Source: Bradyrhizobium cytisi (GTDB lineage Bacteria; Pseudomonadota; Alphaproteobacteria; Rhizobiales; Xanthobacteraceae). From it: a DNA stretch of 64,000 nucleotides. The notes beneath the pieces were generated by a model. That model was not told where the DNA came from. It saw only the letters and a program-made list of their open reading frames with translations, and did no database searches. The translations under genes and the position numbers were made by a program. Positions 27,269 through 37,417 of this stretch are shown piece by piece (positions within the stretch are counted from its first letter, which is position 1; each line of letters begins with the position of its first letter). The stretch lies in NCBI RefSeq assembly GCF_008123515.1, contig NZ_VSSR01000001.1, forward strand, positions 62,001 to 126,000. The letters run 5' to 3'.

Positions 27269-27343
27269 CACGGCTTGAACGGTTCTAAGCCCGTGCTTTC
27301 CGCCAAAAAACATCGTAAGAAACATCGTAATACTCGTCCGAGT
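27269..27343 (+). promoter_or_regulatory. Possible regulatory region before sufB
   Basis: The 125-base gap between the desulfurase gene and sufB has three structured elements. An imperfect inverted repeat, CACGGCTTGAAC/GGTTCTAAGCCCGTG, lies at 27269-27295. CATCGTAA occurs twice, at 27311 and 27323. A palindrome ACTCG-TC-CGAGT lies at 27332-27343. The first could be a terminator-like hairpin or a degenerate Irr/ICE box; the others could be an iron or Fe-S regulator site or a second promoter for sufB. These readings are inference. Confidence 0.35.
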
Positions 27344-27384
27344 TTGATCCACCGCGGTCCTTGAAACCGCGAGCGGAGGATAGA

Positions 27385-28881
<1,497 letters not shown>

Positions 28882-28942
28882 TTGCCGACCCTCGCGGTGC
28901 GCTCAGGCGCTCCAACATCAATTGAATGAACTGGATGCCAAG

Positions 28943-29695
28943 ATGGCTTTGCTTGAAGTGAAAGACCTGCAGGTTCGTGTCGAGGAGCGTGAGATCCTCC
29001 ATGGGCTCACTCTGACTGTGAACGAGGGTCAGATCCATGCGATCATGGGGCCGAACGGCTCCGGCAAGTCGACGTTGTCCCATGTCATTGCCGGCAAGCC
29101 CGGCTATGAGGTCACTGGCGGCCAGATCCTGTTCAAGGGCGAGGACCTCCTGGAGATGGCTCCCGAGGAGCGGGCTGCCAGGGGCGTGTTCCTCGCATTC
29201 CAGTATCCGGTCGAGATTCCCGGTGTTACCACCATGAATTTCCTGCGAACCGCACTGAATGCCCAGCGCAAGGCCCGCGGCGAGAGCGAATTGATGGTGC
29301 CGGACTTTCTGAAGAAGGTCCGCGAGGTCTCGAAGTCGCTGAACATCCCCCAGGACATGCTCAAGCGCGGCGTCAATGTTGGCTTCTCCGGCGGCGAGAA
29401 GAAGCGCAACGAGGTGCTCCAGATGGCGCTGTTCGAGCCGAGCCTGTGCATCCTCGACGAGATGGATTCCGGCCTGGACATCGATGCGCTGCGTATCGCA
29501 GCCGACGGCGTCAACGCGCTGCACTCGCCCAAGCGTGCGATGGTCGTGATCACCCACTATCAGCGGCTGCTGAACTACATCGTGCCCGACGTGGTGCACG
29601 TGATGTCGAAGGGCCGCGTCGTGAAGAGCGGCGGCAAGGAACTGGCGCTGGAGCTGGAAGCGTCCGGCTACACCCAGTTCGAGGATGCCGCGTAA
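28943..29695 (+). CDS. sufC: Fe-S assembly ATPase SufC
   Basis: 250 residues from ATG 28943 (MALLEVKDLQVRVEEREILH). An ABC-type ATPase: Walker A is GPNGSGKST (about 36-44), followed by the SufC-type signature VGFSGGEKKRNEVLQM and Walker B CILDEMDSGLD. SufC binds SufB and SufD in the cytoplasm and drives conformational change during cluster assembly. It is 11 bases before sufD. Confidence 0.96.
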   Translation: MALLEVKDLQVRVEEREILHGLTLTVNEGQIHAIMGPNGSGKSTLSHVIAGKPGYEVTGGQILFKGEDLLEMAPEERAARGVFLAFQYPVEIPGVTTMNFLRTALNAQRKARGESELMVPDFLKKVREVSKSLNIPQDMLKRGVNVGFSGGEKKRNEVLQMALFEPSLCILDEMDSGLDIDALRIAADGVNALHSPKRAMVVITHYQRLLNYIVPDVVHVMSKGRVVKSGGKELALELEASGYTQFEDAA

Positions 29696-29706
29696 GGAAT
29701 CTTGCA

Positions 29707-31011
29707 ATGAACGTTGCTGTGGCAAAGACCGGAAAGGGCCGCGCGGTGAGCGATCTCTTCACCAGCGCCGAAGGCCGGCTGCCGGGTTCGCCGTCCGTGA
29801 TCGCGGCGCGCCGCGAGGCGTTCGAGACCTATGAGCGTCTCGGCTTGCCGCACCGCCGGATCGAGGAATGGAAATACACCGACCTGCGCGCGCTGGTCGG
29901 CGAGGTGCTGCCGCTTGCGGTCGCGCCCGATGCGGCCGCTCTGAAACGCGCCGCGGACGCCATCAAGGCGCATGCGATCGAGGGTGCCCGCAAGCTGGTG
30001 CTGGTCGACGGCGTGTTCGCCGCCGATCTGTCAGACGTCAAGGCGCTCGCCACCGAGGCGAGTTTCAAGACGTTGCGGGAGACGCTGGAGAAGGATGCGG
30101 GTCTCCTGAAGACCGCTGCCACCGACGCCGTGATCGCGCTCAACGCGGCGATGGCGACCGATGGCGTGGTGCTGTCGATTGCCGACGGCGCCCAGCTGTC
30201 CGCACCGATCCAGATCATCCACATCGCGACCGCAGCTTCCGCGGCGGCCTTCACCCGTTCGCAGGTCGCGATCGGGAAGGGCGCTCGCGCCACCATCGTC
30301 GAAAGTTTCGTGGCGGCTGGCGCCAAGGCCTACCAGATCAACGACGCCGTGCTCGTCACGATCGGTGACGATGCCGATGTCGCGCATATCCGCCTGATGG
30401 ACGACGCGCCCGACGCGCTGAACGTAACCTCGCATTTCGTGACGGTCGGCGCCAACGTCAAGTTGAATTTCTTCAACATGACCACCGGAGCTGCCGTCAG
30501 CCGCCTGCAAGGCTTCATCACGCTGGCGGGTGAGGGCAGCGAGCTCTCGATCAACGGCGTCAACCTGTTGCAGAAGACCGAGCATGGCGACACCACGCTG
30601 GTCGTCGATCATGCGGTACCCAACTGCGTCAGCCGCGAGGTTTTTCGCGCTGTGATCGACGATCGCGCCCATTCGGTGTTCCAGGGCCGCATCATCGTTC
30701 GCCCCGATGCGCAGAAGACCGACGGCAAGATGATGACCCGTGCGCTGCTGCTCTCTGACGAAGCCGAGGCTGACAACAAGCCGGAGCTGGAAATCTTTGC
30801 CGACGACGTCTCCTGCGGCCACGGCGCCACCGCCGGCGCGCTGGACGAGAACCTGCTGTTCTATCTGAAGGCGCGCGGCTTGCCGGAGAAGCAGGCCCAG
30901 GCACTGCTGATCCAGGCTTTCGTGGGCGAGGCGATCGAGCAGATCGCTGACGACGGCTTGCGCGAGCATGTGATCGGCATTGCCGAGCGCTGGCTGGAGC
31001 GTCGGTCATGA
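29707..31011 (+). CDS. sufD: Fe-S assembly protein SufD
   Basis: 434 residues from ATG 29707. The N-terminal portion includes LPHRRIEEWKYTDLRAL, a common SufD motif, followed by a right-handed beta-helix region and the C-terminal helical domain with SCGHGATAGALDENLLFYLK and GLPEKQAQALLIQAF. It pairs with SufB and contributes the conserved His (in CGHGAT) thought to help cluster formation. Its stop overlaps sufS by four bases (ATGA), so they are coupled. Confidence 0.94.
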   Translation: MNVAVAKTGKGRAVSDLFTSAEGRLPGSPSVIAARREAFETYERLGLPHRRIEEWKYTDLRALVGEVLPLAVAPDAAALKRAADAIKAHAIEGARKLVLVDGVFAADLSDVKALATEASFKTLRETLEKDAGLLKTAATDAVIALNAAMATDGVVLSIADGAQLSAPIQIIHIATAASAAAFTRSQVAIGKGARATIVESFVAAGAKAYQINDAVLVTIGDDADVAHIRLMDDAPDALNVTSHFVTVGANVKLNFFNMTTGAAVSRLQGFITLAGEGSELSINGVNLLQKTEHGDTTLVVDHAVPNCVSREVFRAVIDDRAHSVFQGRIIVRPDAQKTDGKMMTRALLLSDEAEADNKPELEIFADDVSCGHGATAGALDENLLFYLKARGLPEKQAQALLIQAFVGEAIEQIADDGLREHVIGIAERWLERRS

Positions 31012-32255
31012 GCACGCATCCCGCAGTCATGAACGGGTCTTATGACGTTGCGCGCGTGCGCGAGGACTTTCCGGCGCTCGCCATGCAGGTCTACGGCAAG
31101 CCGCTGGTCTATCTCGACAATGCGGCATCCGCCCAGAAGCCCAGCGCCGTGCTTGAGCGCATGACGCAGGCCTATACATCCGAATACGCCAACGTCCATC
31201 GCGGCCTGCATTATCTCGCCAACGCCGCGACCGAAGCCTATGAGGGCGGCCGCACCAAGGCCGCGCAGTTCATCAATGCTGCGCGGACCGAGGAAGTGAT
31301 CTTCACGCGCAACGCGACCGAAGCGATCAATCTGGTCGCTTCCTCCTGGGGCGGGCCGAACATCAAAGAGGGTGACGAAATCGTCATCTCGATCATGGAG
31401 CACCACTCCAACATCGTGCCCTGGCATTTCCTGAGGGAGCGCCAGGGTGCCGTGATTAAGTGGGCGCCGGTCGACGACGAGGGCAATTTCCTCATCGACG
31501 AGTTCGAGAAGCTGTTGACGTCGAAGACCAAGCTGGTCGCGATCACGCAGATGTCTAACGCGCTCGGCACCATCGTGCCGGTCAAGGACGTCGTGAAGAT
31601 TGCCCATGCCCGCGGCATTCCCGTGCTGGTCGACGGCAGCCAGGGCGCCGTGCATCTGCCCGTCGACGTCCAGGACATCGGCTGCGACTTCTACGTCTTC
31701 ACCGGCCACAAGGTGTACGGTCCCACCGGCATCGGCGTGCTCTGGGCCAGGTATGACCACCTCGTCGCGATGCGCCCGTATAATGGCGGCGGCGAGATGA
31801 TCCGCGAGGTCTCGCGCGATGTCGTCACCTATGGCGATCCCCCGCACAAGTTCGAGGCGGGCACGCCCGCGATCGTCGAGGCCGTCGGCCTTGGCGCGGC
31901 CATCGACTACGTCAATTCGATCGGCAAGGAGCGCATCGCTGCCCACGAGCACGATCTCGTCACCTACGCCCAGGATCGCTTACGCGAGATCAACTCGCTG
32001 CGGCTGATCGGCACCGCACGAGGCAAGGGCCCGGTGATCTCCTTTGAGCTCAAGGGTGCGCACGCCCATGACGTCGCCACCGTGATCGACCGCCAGGGCA
32101 TCGCGGTGCGCGCGGGCACCCATTGCGTGATGCCGCTTTTAGAGCGGTTCAACGTGACGGCCACATGCCGGGCCTCGTTCGGCATGTATAATACGCGGGA
32201 AGAAGTCGATCATCTGGCACAGGCGCTGCTGAAGGCGCGGGATTTGTTCGCATGA
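31008..32255 (+). CDS. sufS: Cysteine desulfurase SufS
   Basis: 415 residues, class II desulfurase that feeds sulfur to the SufBCD scaffold. Motifs: VYLDNAASAQKPSAVLERM, YANVHRGLHYLANAAT, SIMEHHSNIVPWH, the PLP lysine FTGHKVYGPTGIGVLW, and RAGTHCVMPLL, the catalytic Cys near residue 368. It overlaps sufD at its start and the SufT-like gene at its end, both by four bases. No SufE gene is visible nearby. Confidence 0.95.
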   Translation: MSTHPAVMNGSYDVARVREDFPALAMQVYGKPLVYLDNAASAQKPSAVLERMTQAYTSEYANVHRGLHYLANAATEAYEGGRTKAAQFINAARTEEVIFTRNATEAINLVASSWGGPNIKEGDEIVISIMEHHSNIVPWHFLRERQGAVIKWAPVDDEGNFLIDEFEKLLTSKTKLVAITQMSNALGTIVPVKDVVKIAHARGIPVLVDGSQGAVHLPVDVQDIGCDFYVFTGHKVYGPTGIGVLWARYDHLVAMRPYNGGGEMIREVSRDVVTYGDPPHKFEAGTPAIVEAVGLGAAIDYVNSIGKERIAAHEHDLVTYAQDRLREINSLRLIGTARGKGPVISFELKGAHAHDVATVIDRQGIAVRAGTHCVMPLLERFNVTATCRASFGMYNTREEVDHLAQALLKARDLFA

Positions 32256-32623
32256 GTGACACGGCCGAAATCAAAGCCAATCCGATGGAGACTCATTCGG
32301 CGCTGCCGCCGGAGGAGACCGAGCGTCTCACGACCGAGATCATCGCCGGCCTCAAGACCGTGTTCGATCCGGAGATCCCGGCCGACATCTACGAGCTGGG
32401 CCTGATCTACAAGGTCGAGATCAAGGACGATCGCTCCGTCGACGTGCAGATGACGCTGACGACGCCGAACTGTCCGGCCGCCGGCGAGCTGCCGACCATG
32501 GTCGAGAACGCGGTCGCCAGCGTTCCCGGCGTCGGCGTGGTCGACGTCAAGGTCGTCTGGGAGCCGGCCTGGTCGCCGGAACGCATGAGCGACGAGGCGC
32601 GCCTCGTCCTCAACATGTGGTGA
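32252..32623 (+). CDS. sufT: SUF-associated DUF59/MIP18 protein (SufT-like)
   Basis: 123 residues. The DUF59 fold is visible in FDPEIPADIYELGLIYKVEI, VDVQMTLTTPNCPAAGELPT (with the conserved Cys) and VVWEPAWSPERMSDEARL. Such proteins help mature Fe-S proteins late in the SUF pathway. The start overlaps sufS by four bases. The SufT name rests on family membership and gene position. Confidence 0.88.
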   Translation: MSDTAEIKANPMETHSALPPEETERLTTEIIAGLKTVFDPEIPADIYELGLIYKVEIKDDRSVDVQMTLTTPNCPAAGELPTMVENAVASVPGVGVVDVKVVWEPAWSPERMSDEARLVLNMW

Positions 32624-32672
32624 CGCGTAACCTCGATATTGAATTCGCTCGGCAACGGACCACATAGATAAC

Positions 32673-33083
32673 ATGACCCAGATCTCGTCCGGCTCGACAC
32701 CAGCATCCACCCCGAAGCCGCGGCGCCCGCGCCCGCAGGTGATGCGGCTGACCGATGCCGCTGCCCAGCGGATCAGCGAGCTGACCCAGCGCGCCGATTC
32801 CGAGATCGTCGGCCTGCGCGTCGGCGTCAAGAATGGCGGCTGCGCCGGCCAGTCCTACACGGTCGAATACGCCCATGATATCCGCCCGACCGACGAGGTC
32901 GTCGAGGACAAGGGCGTTAAGATCCTGGTCGACCCCAAGGCCGTGCTGTTCCTGCTCGGCACCGAGATGGACTACAAGGCCGACAAGATGCAGGCCCAGT
33001 TCGTCTTCAACAATCCCAACCAGATCTCCGCCTGCGGCTGCGGCGAATCGGTCGAGCTGCGCCCGGCGCAGATCGACGGGTAG
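32673..33083 (+). CDS. sufA: A-type Fe-S carrier (SufA/HesB/IscA)
   Basis: 136 residues with an N-terminal Pro/Ser-rich lead of about 22. The three cluster ligands of A-type carriers are present: Cys57 in NGGCAGQS, and Cys121 and Cys123 in SACGCGES. It receives a cluster from SufBCD and passes it to apo-proteins. It closes the SUF operon, 49 bases after the SufT-like gene and just before a palindromic repeat. Confidence 0.93.
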   Translation: MTQISSGSTPASTPKPRRPRPQVMRLTDAAAQRISELTQRADSEIVGLRVGVKNGGCAGQSYTVEYAHDIRPTDEVVEDKGVKILVDPKAVLFLLGTEMDYKADKMQAQFVFNNPNQISACGCGESVELRPAQIDG

Positions 33084-33100
33084 ATTTCTCCGTCGTTGCT

Positions 33101-33238
33101 CTCGTGTCCCGGACGCGCTGCAGCGCGCTTGTGCTGCTGCGCAGAGCCGGGACCCACGCTATAGTCACCAGTACAAAGACGGCTGGGCCCCGGCTCAGCA
33201 GCGCACCGTTTCACGCTGCGCTGCATCCGGGGCACGAG
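33101..33238. repeat. Dispersed palindromic repeat after sufA
   Basis: The outer arms CTCGTGTCCCGGACGC (33101 on) and GCATCCGGGGCACGAG (ending 33238) are nearly complementary. Inner arms rich in GCTGCGC and CCGGG also pair. It fills the gap between sufA and the TfoX-like gene and could act as a transcript end. Similar arms occur at 52848 in this window. Confidence 0.7.
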
Positions 33239-33243
33239 AGAGC

Positions 33244-33690
33244 ATGCCTATGGACCGCGAATTCCTGATCGACCTGTTCGCCGATTTCGGCCCCGTCGCC
33301 ATCCGAAAGATGTTCTCCGGCTACGGCATCTCCGCCGACGGCATCAACTTCGCACTCGCCCTTCGCGCCGGCCTGTTCTTCCGCGCCGACGAGGTGACCA
33401 TTCCCGATTTTGAAGCGGAAGGCTCAAAGCCCTTCCAGTATTCGACCCGCGCCAAGACCGTGCTTGTGAACTCCTATTGGGAGCTGCCGGCGCGCCTGTT
33501 CGACGATTCCGAGGAGCTGGCGCAATGGGCGAGGGCGGCGCTCGCCGCCGCCCAGCGCGCCAAGGTGAAGAAGCGCCCGAAGGGGAAGAAGGTCGCGAAG
33601 AAGGCGGAGCCGAAGAAGCCCGTTGCGAAAAAACGGCCAGCCAAGAAGTCGGTTCGTAGGGTTGGCAAAGTGAAGCGTGCCCACCGTTGA
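33244..33690 (+). CDS. TfoX N-terminal-domain protein with Lys-rich tail
   Basis: 148 residues from ATG 33244. Residues 1-100 carry the TfoX/Sxy N-terminal domain: LIDLFADFGPVAIRKMFSGY, GLFFRADEVT and ARAALAAAQRAKVK. Residues 101-148 are a Lys/Ala/Pro-rich basic tail (KKPVAKKRPAKKSV), followed by a terminal RRVGKVKRAHR encoded by the start of a dispersed repeat. TfoX proteins are linked to competence regulation in gammaproteobacteria; the role here is unknown. The basic tail suggests nucleic-acid binding. Confidence 0.8.
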   Translation: MPMDREFLIDLFADFGPVAIRKMFSGYGISADGINFALALRAGLFFRADEVTIPDFEAEGSKPFQYSTRAKTVLVNSYWELPARLFDDSEELAQWARAALAAAQRAKVKKRPKGKKVAKKAEPKKPVAKKRPAKKSVRRVGKVKRAHR

Positions 33691-33741
33691 AGTCCCGGTG
33701 TGGAGAGATGGTGGGCACGGCGCAAGCGCGCCTTTGCCGAC
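33661..33741. repeat. Palindromic repeat overlapping the TfoX-like stop
   Basis: The left arm GTTGGCAAAGTGAAGCGTGC plus CCACC (33661-33685) pairs with the right arm GGTGGGCACGGCG...CCTTTGCCGAC (33710-33741). The left arm is read as the last codons of the TfoX-like gene, and the right arm ends 12 bases before the convergent fabA stop. Peptides like VGKVKRAHR from this element recur in Bradyrhizobium annotation, which I recall from general experience. Confidence 0.7.
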
Positions 33742-33752
33742 CGTACGGCACG

Positions 33753-34283
33753 TCACTCCGCGGCCTTGGTCAAACCAACCCGCATATCCTTCGCCACGAA
33801 CACACAGGTGCCGTCAGCAAGCACGCGGCCGTCGGCTATCCCGAGCACCAGCTTGCCGCGGCGGACCATGCGCATGGTGACCTCGTAGCGCACGGATCGC
33901 GTCGTCGGCGTGATGGCGCCCGTGACCTCGACCTCGCCGACGCCGATGGCGCGGCCCTTGCCCGGTGAGCCCGACCAGCCGAGCCAGTAGCCGACCATCT
34001 GCCACATCGCATCCAGGCCGAGACTTCCCGGCATCATCGCGTCACCGCGATAGTGACAATCGAAGAACCAGTGGCCCGGCACAATGTCGAGCTCGCCGAC
34101 GATATGGCCCTTGCCGAACTCGCCGCCGTTCAGGCTGAGTTCGGTGATGCGGTCCATCATGAGCATCGGCGGCGCCGGCAATTGCGCATTGCCCGGACCG
34201 AAATAGCCGCCTTCGCTCGATCTCAGCAGCTCGTCCCTGGTGTAAGACGGTTGTGGCCTGTGAAAATCATGAGGATTGGGCAC
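33753..34283 (-). CDS. fabA: 3-hydroxydecanoyl-ACP dehydratase/isomerase
   Basis: 176 residues, matching the usual length of about 172. Hot-dog fold dehydratase that also isomerises trans-2 to cis-3-decenoyl-ACP, which starts unsaturated fatty acid synthesis. The active-site His77 lies in FDCHYRGD and Asp91 in LGLDAMWQ, 14 residues apart as in E. coli (His70/Asp84). PGHWFFDC and PPMLMMDRI are also typical. No fabB lies next to it, unlike many relatives; the neighbours are a TfoX-like gene and a GGDEF gene. Confidence 0.95.
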   Translation of the reverse strand: MPNPHDFHRPQPSYTRDELLRSSEGGYFGPGNAQLPAPPMLMMDRITELSLNGGEFGKGHIVGELDIVPGHWFFDCHYRGDAMMPGSLGLDAMWQMVGYWLGWSGSPGKGRAIGVGEVEVTGAITPTTRSVRYEVTMRMVRRGKLVLGIADGRVLADGTCVFVAKDMRVGLTKAAE

Positions 34284-34396
34284 GACAACAAGTCCTCGAT
34301 ACGCGCGATCAGACGTTGCAGGTGGCGAGGAAGATGTCGTCCGTCAGGTTGGAATGTCAAGCGCGGCCCGCGTCTCTCGGCCCGCAGTGTCCCGCC

Positions 34397-35464
34397 TCAC
34401 GCCACCCGGTTGTGTGTCTCGACCGCGTATTCCGGGTCGACTTCGCAGATCACGCGGTTGCGGCCGTTGCGCTTGGCGGCGTAGAGGCAGGCATCCGCAC
34501 GCTCGATCAGGGCATCGGTATCGTCACCCTGCTTCAGCATGGAGACGCCGACGGAGATGGTGACACGGCCGAGGATCTCGCCGGTCGATTTCTTCTTCAG
34601 CTCCTTCGCCATCACGGCGCGGCGGATGTGATCGGCGACGGTGAGAGCCTGGCGCAGCGCGGTGTTGGGCAGCAGCACGGCGAACTCCTCGCCGCCATAC
34701 CGCGCGGTGATGTCCTGGCCCTTGATGGTCTGCTTCATGGACAGGCCGACCAGGCGCAGCACTTGGTCGCCGGTGAGATGGCCGTAGGAATCGTTGAACG
34801 ACTTGAAATGGTCGATGTCGAACAGCAGCAGTGACAGCGGCTCGCCCGAGGCGAGTGCGTTCTGCACCGCCATGCCGATCATGCGGTCGAAATATTTGCG
34901 GTTGCCGAGCCCGGTCAACGGATCGGTCAGGCTCTCGGCGCGGATCGCCTCGAGGCTGTGCTGGAGATTGCTGATCTCGTTCTTAGACAGTGTCAGCCGG
35001 CCTTCCAGCGCCTTGTTGGTCTCGCGCATCTCGTCGGTCGAACGCAGCAGCGTCTCGACGATCGCCTTGATCTGCTCGCGGCTCTTGGCCGAGGACAGTT
35101 GCTCGGTCGCGCGCGACAGGCTGGTGTCGTAGGCGCCGGTCATCCCGAGCGCGTCGCTCAAGACGGACATCACGTCGTCGATCTCGCCGATGACGCGCGC
35201 GCCGACCTTGTCAATGCGGTCGGTCGTTTTGATGTGGGAGAGATAGGTGTCGTAGATCTGCTCGAGATCGGCTTCGGTCAGCTTGCCGCTACGTGCCAGC
35301 GTCTCGTTGATGATCTTGTTGAGCGGGGCATTGTAGCCGGTCGCGTAGACGTACCAGATCTCGTAATTGCGGGGAATTGCGGTTTGCTTCAGCGACCGGA
35401 TCTGACCGAGCGCCACCTCGGCAAACGCCATCGTGCGTTCATGTTCATCGAGAACCTTGACCAC
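34397..35464 (-). CDS. Diguanylate cyclase (GGDEF)
   Basis: 355 residues. The start is taken as GTG 35464 (VKVLDEHERTMAF); ATG 35431 is possible. The first about 180 residues have no TM helix and form a helical region ending in a coiled coil (EGRLTLSKNEISNLQHSLEA). The GGDEF domain is complete: SLTDPLTGLGNRKYFD, FDIDHFKSFNDSYGH and ARYGGEEFAVLLP with the active-site GGEEF. The upstream inhibitory site reads KGQD rather than RxxD, so product inhibition by c-di-GMP may be weakened. Cytoplasmic, making c-di-GMP from two GTP. Confidence 0.92.
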   Translation of the reverse strand: MVKVLDEHERTMAFAEVALGQIRSLKQTAIPRNYEIWYVYATGYNAPLNKIINETLARSGKLTEADLEQIYDTYLSHIKTTDRIDKVGARVIGEIDDVMSVLSDALGMTGAYDTSLSRATEQLSSAKSREQIKAIVETLLRSTDEMRETNKALEGRLTLSKNEISNLQHSLEAIRAESLTDPLTGLGNRKYFDRMIGMAVQNALASGEPLSLLLFDIDHFKSFNDSYGHLTGDQVLRLVGLSMKQTIKGQDITARYGGEEFAVLLPNTALRQALTVADHIRRAVMAKELKKKSTGEILGRVTISVGVSMLKQGDDTDALIERADACLYAAKRNGRNRVICEVDPEYAVETHNRVA

Positions 35465-35592
35465 AGAACATACCCCACAACGGTCGATGCGCTCGCGACC
35501 GCAGCAATGCTTAAATTATGTTCGTAGGCTAACGGACGATGATGAACGGTCGGTAAACGGTCGACCGCTCAACTCACGCGTGTATCGTGGTT

Positions 35593-37137
35593 TCAGGCCC
35601 CGGCGGGGGAGCGGACCGGTCGGAGCAGGAAGGCCGGGAGGTGCGAGTGATCGCCGGGCTCGGTATCGGCTTCGCGCTGGCGGCGCGGCTCGGGACGGCC
35701 GATCGACGGGACATGCGACGGATTGGCCGGCTGGCGCGATCCTCCGCGCGGCTCGGACGGCTGCCTTGCCTCGCGCGGAGGCCTTGCTTCGCGAACAGGC
35801 CTCGCTTCGCGAGGAGACCGTGCTTCAGCGGCAGGCGTTGCATCCGTCGAAGGCGCTGCCTCCGAGGAGTGTCGCGCCTCGCGCGGCTCGTGGCTGCGCT
35901 CACGGTCACGACCGCGCTGCGGCTTGCCGCGTCCGCCGCGGGAACGTTCGCGATCGCGTCCGCGCGATTCGCGCGGACGGTCGCCCTGCTCACCCGAACC
36001 CGCATGTACTTCGTAATCGCCTTCCGCGCGGGGAATGCTCTGGCCGATCAGCTTCTCGATCGCGACCATCGACTTCTGGTCGAGCGGCGTAACGAGCGAG
36101 ATCGCCATGCCGGACCGGCCTGCGCGGCCGGTGCGGCCGACACGATGGACGTAGTCGTCGGGATGGTGGGGGACGTCGAAATTGAAGACGTGGCTGACCT
36201 CGGGAATGTCGAGGCCGCGGGCGGCGACGTCTGAGGCGACCAGCAGCGGCAACTCACCCTTGCGGAACTGTTCGAGTGCCGCCGTGCGGGCCGACTGGTC
36301 CATGTCGCCGTGCAGGGCGCCGACGCTGAAGCCGTGCTTCTGAAGCGATTTGTGAACGACCGCGACCTCGCGCTTGCGATTGCAGAAGATGATCGCGTTC
36401 TGGATATCCTTGGCCTCGCGCAGCAGGCGGCGAAGCAATTCGCGCTTTTCATGCGCCTCGCGCCCGGCCGGGACCTGACACTGCGTGACGGTGACTGCGG
36501 TAGTGGCGGGCTTGGAAACCTCGACCTTCTGCGGATTGTGCAGGAAAGTTTCGGTGATGCGCCGGATCTCCGGCGGCATGGTCGCGGTGAAGAACAGGGT
36601 CTGCCGCGTGAAGGGGACGAGCTTGCAGACGCGCTCGATGTCGGGAATGAAGCCCATGTCCAGCATGCGGTCGGCTTCGTCGATGACGAGCAGCTCGACA
36701 CCGGTGAGCAGCAGACCGCCGCGCTCGGTATGGTCGAGCAGCCGGCCCGGGGTGGCGATCAGCACGTCGACGCCGCGGGTCAGCTTGGCATCCTGGTCGC
36801 CGAAGGAGACGCCGCCTATCAGCAGGGCGACGTTGAGTTTCTGGCCGGCGCCGTAGCGGTCGAAGTTTTCCTTCACTTGCGCTGCGAGCTCGCGGGTCGG
36901 CTCCAGGATCAGCGTGCGCGGCATGCGTGCGCGGGCGCGACCCTTTTCGAGGATGGTGAGCATCGGCAGCACGAAGGCTGCGGTCTTGCCGGTGCCGGTC
37001 TGGGCGATGCCGAGCACATCCTTGCGTGCGAGGACGTGGGGGATCGCCTGTTCCTGAATGGGGGTGGGGGTGGTGTAACCGGTGGCCGCCACTGCGGCGA
37101 GGACTTTTTCGGATAGTCCGAGATTGGAAAAGGACAT
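35593..37137 (-). CDS. DEAD-box RNA helicase, RhlE-like, with Arg-rich tail
   Basis: 514 residues. Helicase motifs in order: TPTPIQEQAIP (Q motif), AQTGTGKT (Walker A), PTRELAAQV (Ia), VIDEADRMLDMGF (DEAD), FTATMP (III), then VASDVAARGLDIPEVSHVFN (V) and HRVGRTGRAGRSG (VI). The last about 135 residues are Arg/Glu/Pro-rich and disordered, with repeats such as REARPVREARPPREARQP. The tail is typical of RhlE-type helicases and binds RNA. It probably unwinds RNA during cold or in the degradosome. Confidence 0.92.
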   Translation of the reverse strand: MSFSNLGLSEKVLAAVAATGYTTPTPIQEQAIPHVLARKDVLGIAQTGTGKTAAFVLPMLTILEKGRARARMPRTLILEPTRELAAQVKENFDRYGAGQKLNVALLIGGVSFGDQDAKLTRGVDVLIATPGRLLDHTERGGLLLTGVELLVIDEADRMLDMGFIPDIERVCKLVPFTRQTLFFTATMPPEIRRITETFLHNPQKVEVSKPATTAVTVTQCQVPAGREAHEKRELLRRLLREAKDIQNAIIFCNRKREVAVVHKSLQKHGFSVGALHGDMDQSARTAALEQFRKGELPLLVASDVAARGLDIPEVSHVFNFDVPHHPDDYVHRVGRTGRAGRSGMAISLVTPLDQKSMVAIEKLIGQSIPRAEGDYEVHAGSGEQGDRPRESRGRDRERSRGGRGKPQRGRDRERSHEPREARHSSEAAPSTDATPAAEARSPREARPVREARPPREARQPSEPRGGSRQPANPSHVPSIGRPEPRRQREADTEPGDHSHLPAFLLRPVRSPAGA

Positions 37138-37347
37138 TGAGCCTCTGGTCGAAACCGCCGTTCGGAATCGAGGGTAATAAGGCTGTCGCGTTCCACCCCG
37201 AAACGGCGCGCTCTCAAAGAAGCTGGGGGTGCTGACTCACGCGAACAAAGCGCCAGCTCAGGAATCGCTCTTCGATACCGAGCCGCGTCGACCCGGAACA
37301 TAGGGCGGAATCGGCCAAAGTCAATGGAGCAGGCGCGGGAAGACCCT

Positions 37348-37365
37348 AAAAACCCTCAGGTTTTT
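37348..37365 (-). terminator. Possible terminator of the AraC gene
   Basis: AAAAACC-CTCA-GGTTTTT forms a 7-bp stem with a 4-base loop. It lies 53 bases past the AraC stop, in the direction of transcription, within the 280-base gap before the helicase gene. The stem is AT-rich, so weak. Confidence 0.35.
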
Positions 37366-37417
37366 GCCCAAATACCGGGCGCGGCTGGGCTTTTCGCCGC
37401 AGCAGCCAGCTCGGTGG

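Noticed and set aside
27269..27295. Irr/ICE box reading of the hairpin before sufB
   Set aside because: The left half lacks one base against the palindromic consensus, so it is listed only as a possible element, not as an Irr site.
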